Shown here: one piece after another, positions 1-5,132 of the stretch
How the letters are laid out: each line of letters begins with the position of its first letter
Position numbering within the stretch: the first letter of the stretch is position 1
NCBI GenBank assembly: GCA_003501375.1
Contig: DNPO01000173.1
Span: 2,133-7,264, forward strand
DNA length: 5,132 nt
Source of the DNA: Candidatus Sumerlaeota bacterium
GTDB taxonomy: Bacteria; Sumerlaeota; Sumerlaeia; UBA8349
Direction of reading: 5' to 3'
The notes under the pieces: model-generated
Seen by the model: only the letters and a program-made list of their open reading frames with translations
The model's database searches: none
Told to the model about the DNA's origin: nothing
Translations under genes and position numbers: made by a program

Positions 1-2849
1 AGCAGCGAGACCAACGCAAAGGGCAGTGTCAGCGGCAAACAAAGAAGAATGGTAATCGGGTGAATCCAAGACTCAAACTGCGCAGCAATGACGAGATAAA
101 CGAACAGGAACGCGAGAATAAACACCATCGCGAAACTGCGAGCAGCCTTCATCATTTCTTTGGATTTACCCATTAACGCAGTTTTATATTCCGGCCCCAT
201 TTTCAGTTCCGGGTCCATCTTCATTTCCTCAACGGTTTTTTCCATAAGGTCGATTACCGTTTGCTGCGACGCGCCAGGCGTCAGGTTGGTGCTAATGGTT
301 ACTTGACGATCTCGGTTCAGGCGGTTGATTTGCGATGGGCCATCGCCCTTATCAAAGCGCACCACATCGCCGAGCGAAACTGTCCCCAGTTTTGTAGAAG
401 GCACGGTCACCATTTTTAGTTCATCAATGCTGTTGCGATACTGGGACGCCGCACGAACATGTACCTCGTATTGCTCGCCCTTTTCGTTGTAGTCCGACAC
501 CTTGTCACCCGCCACTAACAACCGCAGTGTATTGGACACGTCCTTGATGGAAACGCCCAAATCGGCAGCCTTGGCGCGGTCCACCGTGACACCGTATTGT
601 GGCTTTCCGGTAATAAGAGAAGAATCCACATCTGTGGCATCAGGTAACGTGCGCAATTTCTCCATGATTTTACCGGAGTAAAGTTCCAGTTTTTTCATGT
701 CCGGGCCGCCAACCATATATTGGACATCGGCACTGGACATGCCACCGCCGCTGATGCTCGCAATGGGTGTTACACTGGTGCGCAAATGTTCGGATGCAAA
801 CTTGGGAATAACCTCTTTGCGGACAAAGTTCATCATTTCCAATTCGCCAAATTTACGCTGGTCCATTTCCACCATGCGAACGTAAATATTGCCATCGTTA
901 GCCGTGTGCTGATCACTGTCCGCCACGCTGGCAATGGTATATTTGATGCCGTTGATGGTGCGCACTTCGCGGGCGATGCGAGCAAGAATCACTTGGGTTG
1001 CTTCGATGGACGTACCCTCCGGTGTGCGTACGCTGATTTGGAATTCAGACTGATCATCATCCGGGATAAAGTTTTTACGAACGTGTCGGAAAGTGGTGGG
1101 GATCGTCGCTATGAGGCCAACAGCAATGAGCACAATAACCCAACGGTGCCGGAGCGAGAATGTGAGCATGGCAAGGTATATTTGCTCCACCATGTGGTAG
1201 AAACCACGCTTTTTGGATCCGGAGTGCGCGTGCTCATTTTTATATTCGTCCAGCGAGTGAACTTCGCTGGTTGCAAGCGCCAACACATTATCCATGTGGG
1301 GGGGAGAGTTCGGATCGAGACCGCCATCTGCTTCTTCAGATTCCTTGCCGTTGGTCTTGCTCTTTTGTCCAGCGCGTCGCAGGAAGCGGGCAGCCAGCAT
1401 GGGCGTGAGGGTGAAACTGACGAGCATACTAACAACAATAGCGGACACCATCGTCAACCCGAAAGGTTTCATGAAACGGCCGACAATGCCAGCCATAAAT
1501 GCGATGGGCATAAACACAGCAACAAGCGAGAGAGTGATGGAAAGAACAGCCAAACCGATTTCGCGCGTGGCGGCGATAGCCGCATCATAGGGCGAATAAT
1601 CCTTTTCCTCTATGTAGCGGTAGATGTTTTCGAGCACCACAATGGCATCGTCAATCACGATACCGACCGAAAGCGTAAGTGCGAGTAGCGTCATCATGTT
1701 GAGCGTGAAGCCCATCATCTGCATAACGGCAAAGGCGCTGATGATAGACGTGGGGATAGCAAGCGCAGCAATAAAGGTGGTGCGAATGTTCGACAGGAAA
1801 CAAAAAACAATGATGGCTGCGAAAAGTGCGCCAATAACCAAGTGTTCCTTGACCGTGTCCACCGAGGCTTTGATGAAAAGAGACTGATCACGCACTACCT
1901 GAATTTTGTAACCCTTGGGGGCGGTTTCTAAAATAGTCGCCAAACGCTCCTTCACACTATTCGCCACCGCCACAGTATTGGTGCCGGATTGCTTGCGGAC
2001 ATTGAGCAGCAGCGCCGGAGTATCGTCGAACAGAGAAAGACTGGTTATTTCTTCCGTACCGTCTTCCACGCTGCCCACATCGGCAATGGTGATAGTATGC
2101 CCATTGCGGTTATCAATGGCGATGGCAGCCATTTCCTGCATAGACATCACACGTCCCATCGTGCGTAGAGTATATTCGGAAGCACCGGTCTTCACCGTAC
2201 CACCGGGTACTTGGATATTTTGTGCGGCTAACGCGCGGGCCACATCGGCAATCGTCAAATTCAGTGCGCGCAATTTGGGCGGATCGAGTTGCACATTGAT
2301 CTGCCGCTTTTGCGCACCAACCAGCATGACCTGTCCCACGCCTGCAGTGGATTCGAGACGACGGCGCAACACCTTGTCAGCATACTCGCTGATGTTCTTC
2401 ACGGTATCCGGCGCAGAAACCGCGATACTCAAGATGGGCGAAGCATCGGGGTCCATCTTTTCAATGGTGGGCTGCTTGACGTCTTGCGGCAAATCGGGAA
2501 GCACACGGTTTACTTTGTCGCGGACTTCCTGTGCGGCCACATCCACATCTTTTTCAAGTTGGAACGTGATAAAGACCTGCGACACCCCTTCAGAGGAAAC
2601 CGAACGCAATTCGTCGATACCACTAACGGTGTTAACCGCCTCTTCAATTTTATCAGTGATTTCCGTTTCAACTTCTTCCGGGGCAGAGCCAGTGAGCTGG
2701 GTCGTCACAGTAATGATCGGGAAATCGGTTTTGGGGAAACGATCTACTCCAAGTTGCAGGTACCCGAAAACGCCGAAGACGACGAAGATGAGAACGAGAA
2801 CGCTGGCAAACACCGGACGCTTGACGCAAATGGCAGCTAATACGTGCAT
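1..2849 (-). CDS. RND efflux permease, HAE1/AcrB type, partial (C-terminus beyond left edge)
   Basis: Inner-membrane proton-driven pump of the hydrophobe/amphiphile efflux (HAE1) family, the energised part of a tripartite exporter. The frame is open for 949 codons from the ATG at 2847-2849 to the window edge, with no stop. The start is followed by the family's N-terminal CVKRPVFA motif (residues 8-15) and TM1. Periplasmic porter sequence follows, then TM2-TM6 at about 337-490. TM4 carries the paired aspartates D400-D401 (VIDDAIVV), matching AcrB D407/D408 of the proton relay. TM7 is at about 570-588, a second porter half follows, and TM8 ends just before a QFESW motif (W928). By comparison with AcrB (1049 aa), roughly 130 residues are missing, including the TM10 lysine and TM11-12. 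The TM6-TM7 cytoplasmic loop (about 496-548) is some 35 residues longer than in AcrB and strongly hydrophilic. Substrates cannot be read from the sequence. The family call is very secure; the exact subfamily is not. Confidence 0.96.
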   Translation of the reverse strand, partial: MHVLAAICVKRPVFASVLVLIFVVFGVFGYLQLGVDRFPKTDFPIITVTTQLTGSAPEEVETEITDKIEEAVNTVSGIDELRSVSSEGVSQVFITFQLEKDVDVAAQEVRDKVNRVLPDLPQDVKQPTIEKMDPDASPILSIAVSAPDTVKNISEYADKVLRRRLESTAGVGQVMLVGAQKRQINVQLDPPKLRALNLTIADVARALAAQNIQVPGGTVKTGASEYTLRTMGRVMSMQEMAAIAIDNRNGHTITIADVGSVEDGTEEITSLSLFDDTPALLLNVRKQSGTNTVAVANSVKERLATILETAPKGYKIQVVRDQSLFIKASVDTVKEHLVIGALFAAIIVFCFLSNIRTTFIAALAIPTSIISAFAVMQMMGFTLNMMTLLALTLSVGIVIDDAIVVLENIYRYIEEKDYSPYDAAIAATREIGLAVLSITLSLVAVFMPIAFMAGIVGRFMKPFGLTMVSAIVVSMLVSFTLTPMLAARFLRRAGQKSKTNGKESEEADGGLDPNSPPHMDNVLALATSEVHSLDEYKNEHAHSGSKKRGFYHMVEQIYLAMLTFSLRHRWVIVLIAVGLIATIPTTFRHVRKNFIPDDDQSEFQISVRTPEGTSIEATQVILARIAREVRTINGIKYTIASVADSDQHTANDGNIYVRMVEMDQRKFGELEMMNFVRKEVIPKFASEHLRTSVTPIASISGGGMSSADVQYMVGGPDMKKLELYSGKIMEKLRTLPDATDVDSSLITGKPQYGVTVDRAKAADLGVSIKDVSNTLRLLVAGDKVSDYNEKGEQYEVHVRAASQYRNSIDELKMVTVPSTKLGTVSLGDVVRFDKGDGPSQINRLNRDRQVTISTNLTPGASQQTVIDLMEKTVEEMKMDPELKMGPEYKTALMGKSKEMMKAARSFAMVFILAFLFVYLVIAAQFESWIHPITILLCLPLTLPFALVSL
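1298..1304 (-). repeat. C7 homopolymer inside the permease gene
   Basis: There are seven G on the plus strand, read as seven C in the permease (codons for N-S-P-P-H in the TM6-TM7 loop). The frame is the same on both sides, so the gene is open at this tract length. A change of one base here would truncate the permease in mid-protein. Confidence 0.7.
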
Positions 2850-2856
2850 TTATTTT

Positions 2857-2861
2857 CTCTC
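2857..2861 (-). promoter_or_regulatory. Weak ribosome binding site of the permease gene
   Basis: GAGAG on the minus strand lies 7 bases before the ATG at 2849. It is a modest Shine-Dalgarno match, weaker than those of the two upstream genes. The 75-bp gap to the adaptor stop (2850-2924) shows no convincing terminator or promoter, so the permease is probably translated from the shared transcript. Confidence 0.5.
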
Positions 2862-2924
2862 AAATTCCACAGAGTATTTATCAAACTCGCCCTCAGTTAC
2901 CCACGGATGTTTGGGGACGGTTTA

Positions 2925-4199
2925 TTATATTTTTTCCCCATCTTTCACATCGGCGGCATTGCGGATAAGCACATCACCCACCCCAAGCCCAGTCAACACC
3001 TGCACCCGGTCATTTTGGGTTTCACCAACGGAAACAATCTTCTCACGAATTACACCATCCTTCACCACAAACGCATGTGCCACATCTTCCGAACGACGCA
3101 CCGCAGAAACTGGCACATACAACTCCGCCGTTTGTGAGGTCAGTTGCAACTCCGCCGTTGCAAACACACCCGGTCGTAATGCGCGTTCGGAATTGGGTAC
3201 AATCGCTTCCACGGTCATGGATCGCGTGTCGCTGGCAACGGACGGTGCGATATACCGAATGGTTCCAGAAAAGTCGCGACCGGGGAATCCATCCACCTGA
3301 AACTTAACCGTCTGCCCTTCCTTAATCTGGCTGACGCTCTGCTGAGGAACGGTGAGCGACAGGCGAAGCGGATCGACTTTTACCAGCGCGGCAATGCGAG
3401 CGCCACCAACGGAACCAACCGGCATAGTGGAAACGCGCTCGCCTCGCGAAACATATTTTTCAACGACCCAACCACTAAACGGCGCAACAATACGCGTATC
3501 GGCCACTGCTTTTCGCAAAGAAGCCAAGCGCACTAACGCCGTCTGGTAAGACTGGTGTAACTGCCGTGCCTGGTGCAAAGCCAGTTTGTAACGCTGCGTG
3601 GCGGAATCAAACTCCGCTTTCGTCTGATCCACCTGTGACTGAGCGACGGCGCCCTCGGCAACCAGTTCGACATTACGTTTATGATTGACGGCGGCGAGAT
3701 CAAGCGCTGCCTTGGCAGACTGTACCTCGGGCTGGTTTTCCGGCTTGTATGTCGTTTCCTTATCGTTCAGCCCCAACCGCAGTTTCAATTCCTCTGCGGT
3801 AGCCGTGCCCTCGTCCAGCGCATTCTGCGCATCAGTGGGGTCCAGTTGGGTCAGCAACGCCCCCGTCTCCACCAAACTGCCGCGATCCACCGCGACTTCT
3901 TTCACAATGCCATTTACGTTGGTGCAAACATCGGCTTTTTCATCTGCAATCAGACTACCGGTTAAACGAAGTGTGCTGTTCCGGTTGACGCTTTCGACCA
4001 CGACGGTGGTGGGCTTCGGCGCGGTGGCTGAACGTGCTGTCTCAGCGCCCGCCCCATTGGAAAAGCCCAATGAAACCTTGGCCGAACCGGATGTTGTCTT
4101 TTCCGCCAAATCATCTGCGTAAACAACAGCGGCCAACAACAACCCGCACGTTCCGATCAACAAGGGTGTTTTGAGAGAAAAAATGGGTAACGGTGACAT
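2925..4199 (-). CDS. RND periplasmic adaptor (membrane fusion) protein, HlyD/AcrA family
   Basis: This 424-residue adaptor links the inner-membrane permease to an outer-membrane channel. The N-terminus (1-28) is a secretory signal with a hydrophobic core (about 12-27) and a likely cleavage after V-Y-A at 28. An Ala/Ser/Thr-rich linker follows (about 30-65). The biotinyl-lipoyl-like domain is split: the first half is at about 85-120 (NGIVKEV, then GALLTQLDP) and the second at about 233-256 (RIVAPFSGWV, then SRGERV). Between them lies a long alpha-hairpin (about 122-232). A beta-barrel domain (about 276-350, including LRPGVFATAEL) and a membrane-proximal domain (about 355-415) complete the usual order. 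The hairpin tip has R175-x3-L179, the start of the known TolC-docking R-L-S pattern, with alanine at 186 in place of serine. The start ATG has a good AGGAG site 6 bases upstream, and the gene ends with tandem stops (TAA TAA). It lies 43 bp after the repressor gene and 75 bp before the permease gene, which supports joint expression. The family is certain; the exported compounds are unknown. Confidence 0.95.
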   Translation of the reverse strand: MSPLPIFSLKTPLLIGTCGLLLAAVVYADDLAEKTTSGSAKVSLGFSNGAGAETARSATAPKPTTVVVESVNRNSTLRLTGSLIADEKADVCTNVNGIVKEVAVDRGSLVETGALLTQLDPTDAQNALDEGTATAEELKLRLGLNDKETTYKPENQPEVQSAKAALDLAAVNHKRNVELVAEGAVAQSQVDQTKAEFDSATQRYKLALHQARQLHQSYQTALVRLASLRKAVADTRIVAPFSGWVVEKYVSRGERVSTMPVGSVGGARIAALVKVDPLRLSLTVPQQSVSQIKEGQTVKFQVDGFPGRDFSGTIRYIAPSVASDTRSMTVEAIVPNSERALRPGVFATAELQLTSQTAELYVPVSAVRRSEDVAHAFVVKDGVIREKIVSVGETQNDRVQVLTGLGVGDVLIRNAADVKDGEKI

Positions 4200-4205
4200 G
4201 GTATG

Positions 4206-4210
4206 CTCCT
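4206..4210 (-). promoter_or_regulatory. Ribosome binding site of the adaptor gene
   Basis: AGGAG on the minus strand lies 6 bases before the ATG at 4199. This is near-ideal spacing and supports that start codon. A C9 tract begins 10 bases further upstream on the transcript. Confidence 0.8.
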
Positions 4211-4219
4211 GAAAGAAGA

Positions 4220-4228
4220 GGGGGGGGG
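4220..4228 (-). repeat. C9 homopolymer between repressor and adaptor genes
   Basis: Nine consecutive G on the plus strand (C on the transcript) lie in the 43-bp gap, after the repressor stop and just before the adaptor's Shine-Dalgarno sequence. The tract codes for nothing, but tracts of this kind are prone to replication slippage and to sequencing error. Confidence 0.75.
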
Positions 4229-4242
4229 TGGAATTGCTTGCG

Positions 4243-4896
4243 TTAATCTACGGCTAGTTTTTTCTTCGCCGCAAAATGATCCAGCGCGGCTATTGAGAAT
4301 TCGTAAATTTGGGCGGCTAATTTTTCAATCGTTTCGTCATCATAGGTTTTTAAATGGGGACTCAAGCGAAATACAACAGCCCGGGACGTGTGCAAAATAT
4401 GGCACTGCCCCATGATGCAGCAACAACAAGACGCCACGAGTTCTGAATTAACATCTTCTTCTCCAAGGATTTCTGCGACGATGCGATGGAGTAAATCGTG
4501 GATTGGGCGAACAACCGTTTCCACCATAACATCCAACGCCGGGGTCGGTTCCGCCATTTCCTTGGCCATCAACTTGAGCAACCGCGTGGGACTACCCACC
4601 CCCAGCATTCGAAAGAGGGTGACCCGAAGAAACTCTCGCAGATGCTCACGAGGAGGGAGGTGTAACGGATTCTCTGCATTGGGTAAAATCAGCGTACTCT
4701 CCTTCAACGTGTATTGGATTACCGCAATGTAGAGCTGTTCCTTGTCGCGAAAATGGTAATTAATCGCAGCATTATTGGTGCCAGCCTGCTGGCATATATC
4801 GCGGAAGGTGGTATGCCGATACCCGTTTTCGGCAAAGATTTCCGTGGCTGCTTCGAGGAGGCGTTCGCGAGTTTCTGCAGAATTGTGGGATGCCAT
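4243..4896 (-). CDS. TetR-family repressor, CecR/DUF1956-like, local regulator of the efflux operon
   Basis: DNA-binding repressor of 217 residues. The N-terminal TetR domain (about 8-56) has helix 1 (ETRERLLEAATEIFAENGY), then TTFRDICQQAG and the recognition-helix region NNAAINYHFRDKEQLY. The C-terminal ligand-binding part resembles the CecR (YbiH)/DUF1956 branch, from recall of E. coli CecR: both share the AAI-x-Y-x-F-x2-KE-x-LY stretch and a P-T-x-A ... V-x-P-[IL]-H segment (about 118-134). An in-frame TTG at 4917 would add seven residues. I chose the ATG at 4894-4896 because GGAGGT lies 4 bases upstream and the family's N-terminus fits. An unusual run of four cysteines (C157-C160), with a fifth at 165, lies in the ligand-binding domain. 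The gene is first in the operon, and a palindrome over its own promoter suggests autorepression and control of the pump. The inducer is unknown. The TetR call is very secure; the CecR-type assignment is moderate. Confidence 0.93.
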   Translation of the reverse strand: MASHNSAETRERLLEAATEIFAENGYRHTTFRDICQQAGTNNAAINYHFRDKEQLYIAVIQYTLKESTLILPNAENPLHLPPREHLREFLRVTLFRMLGVGSPTRLLKLMAKEMAEPTPALDVMVETVVRPIHDLLHRIVAEILGEEDVNSELVASCCCCIMGQCHILHTSRAVVFRLSPHLKTYDDETIEKLAAQIYEFSIAALDHFAAKKKLAVD

Positions 4897-4900
4897 TGAT

Positions 4901-4906
4901 ACCTCC
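4901..4906 (-). promoter_or_regulatory. Strong ribosome binding site deciding the repressor start
   Basis: GGAGGT on the minus strand lies 4 bases before the ATG at 4896. Within the longer reading from TTG at 4917, this motif would have to be coding sequence, which argues for the ATG start. Confidence 0.85.
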
Positions 4907-4928
4907 GATTCAATCAACTGCTTGAATC
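4907..4928 (-). repeat. Inverted repeat GATTCAA-N8-TTGAATC before the repressor gene
   Basis: There are 7-bp perfect arms at 4907-4913 and 4922-4928. The repeat ends directly beside the Shine-Dalgarno sequence (4901-4906) and overlaps the 15-bp palindrome at 4919-4933. It could be a second operator or, in RNA, a hairpin next to the ribosome binding site. Because the inferred transcription start falls near 4922-4924, the RNA might contain only part of the outer arm. The repeat is visible directly; its role is inferred. Confidence 0.5.
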
Positions 4929-4933
4929 AAGCA
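4919..4933. promoter_or_regulatory. Candidate TetR operator (perfect 15-bp palindrome)
   Basis: TGCTTGA-A-TCAAGCA has perfect 7-bp arms around one central base. It overlaps the -10 box of the predicted promoter and the likely transcription start, 22 bases upstream of the repressor ATG. TetR-family dimers usually bind palindromes of about this size, so this is the leading candidate for the binding site of the adjacent repressor. Binding is inferred, not shown. Confidence 0.65.
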
Positions 4934-4958
4934 TACTAAAAATGAAGATGCAATTCAA
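4930..4958 (-). promoter_or_regulatory. Predicted sigma70-like promoter of the efflux operon
   Basis: The -35 box TTGAAT (4953-4958) and -10 box TATGCT (4930-4935) are on the minus strand with an ideal 17-base spacer (4936-4952). Each box matches the consensus at 4 of 6 positions. Transcription would begin near 4922-4924, giving a leader of about 27 bases before the repressor ATG. Short direct repeats GGGGAAT (4959-4965 and 4971-4977) lie just upstream of the -35 box, with no known role. Confidence 0.55.
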
Positions 4959-4995
4959 GGGGAATTATGGGGGGAATGAAAAAAATACAATCCGT

Positions 4996-5107
4996 GTTTC
5001 ACGCAAAGCGCTTCAAAACCTTGAGGCACTGCATCACGGAGCACATCCCCAAGATAACGGATTTTTTGTTTTGTAATTCTTTGCGCCTTCGCGGCTTTAC
5101 GTGAGAC
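4996..5107. repeat. Imperfect inverted-repeat intergenic element (CACGCAAAG/CTTTGCG type)
   Basis: The left arm GTTTCACGCAAAGCGC (4996-5011) pairs with the right arm GCGGCTTTACGTGAGAC (5091-5107) with two mismatches and one unpaired base. The right side also contains CTTTGCGCCTTCGCGG from 5079. The wording matches a dispersed CACGCAAAG...GGCGCAAAG repeat that I recall from intergenic regions of several environmental bacteria. Further pairs are nested in or around it: TCCGTG (4991-4996) with CACGGA (5035-5040), and AAGATAAC (5051-5058) with GTTATCTT (5112-5119). No open frame of note is present. From about 4960 to the right edge there is no gene I can support. Confidence 0.55.
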
Positions 5108-5132
5108 AACGGTTATCTTTTCGGGGCTGAAA

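Noticed and set aside
720..1688. Plus-strand open frame of 322 codons
   Set aside because: It is entirely antisense to the permease gene. The translation is His/Asn/Gly-rich with no domain pattern and no promoter or ribosome site stands out.
1..2849. Frameshift or broken permease gene
   Set aside because: Conserved motifs at the N-terminus, TM4 (D400-D401), the loop edges and QFESW (W928) all fall in one frame with no stop. Only the window edge truncates it.
2850..2924. Internal promoter or terminator in the adaptor-permease gap
   Set aside because: An AT-rich GATAAATACT stretch looks like a -10 box, but no matching -35 box is present. No GC-rich hairpin followed by a T run was found.
1915..3300. 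Long plus-strand open frame of 461 codons
   Set aside because: It runs antisense across the permease and the adaptor, whose protein families are clear. Its translation is rich in Ser/Thr/Arg/Cys with no recognisable domain, so it is a shadow of the real genes.
4137..4160. Possible lipoprotein signal in the adaptor (I-G-T-C at residues 15-18)
   Set aside because: Threonine before the cysteine is a poor lipobox, and the hydrophobic core continues after the cysteine. A standard signal peptide cut after V-Y-A fits better.
4388..4732. Plus-strand open frame of 114 codons inside the repressor gene
   Set aside because: It is antisense to a clear TetR coding region and shows no protein-family features.
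5059..5075. T-rich run as a rho-independent terminator
   Set aside because: The run of T lacks a stable GC-rich stem directly before it, and no gene in the window ends there on the plus strand. It lies inside the inverted-repeat element.

Overview
The window carries three genes, all on the minus strand and all in one direction. Together they form a tripartite drug-efflux locus of the RND (resistance-nodulation-division) type. Read in transcription order, right to left, they are a TetR-family repressor (4896 to 4243), a periplasmic adaptor (membrane fusion) protein (4199 to 2925) and a large inner-membrane RND permease of the HAE1/AcrB type. The permease starts at 2849 and runs off the left edge still open. 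The gaps are short (43 and 75 bp), each gene has a plausible ribosome binding site, and no terminator is visible between them, so one operon is the simplest reading.

The control region lies at 4897-4960. A sigma70-like promoter (TTGAAT, 17 bp, TATGCT on the minus strand) sits upstream of the repressor. Its -10 box is overlapped by a perfect 15-bp palindrome at 4919-4933, the expected layout for a self-repressing TetR regulator. A second, overlapping inverted repeat (4907-4928) sits just before the Shine-Dalgarno sequence. The inferred model is that the repressor blocks transcription of itself and the pump until a ligand releases it. The adaptor and permease then build the pump, with an outer-membrane TolC-like channel that is not in this window.

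The right end (about 4960-5132) holds no gene I can support. It contains an imperfect inverted-repeat element whose arms (4996-5011 and 5091-5107) have the 'CACGCAAAG / CTTTGCG' wording of a dispersed intergenic repeat that I recall from several environmental Gram-negative lineages.

The organism is a Gram-negative (diderm) bacterium with moderate GC content. The adaptor sequence and the repeat fit an environmental lineage such as the PVC group (Verrucomicrobiota and relatives), but that placement is from recall and is weak. Most of the window is a well-known type of system. The less ordinary details are the cysteine cluster in the repressor, the enlarged cytoplasmic loop with a C7 tract in the permease, the C9 tract before the adaptor, the two nested palindromes at the promoter and the repeat element at the right edge. 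I see no clearly new biological system.
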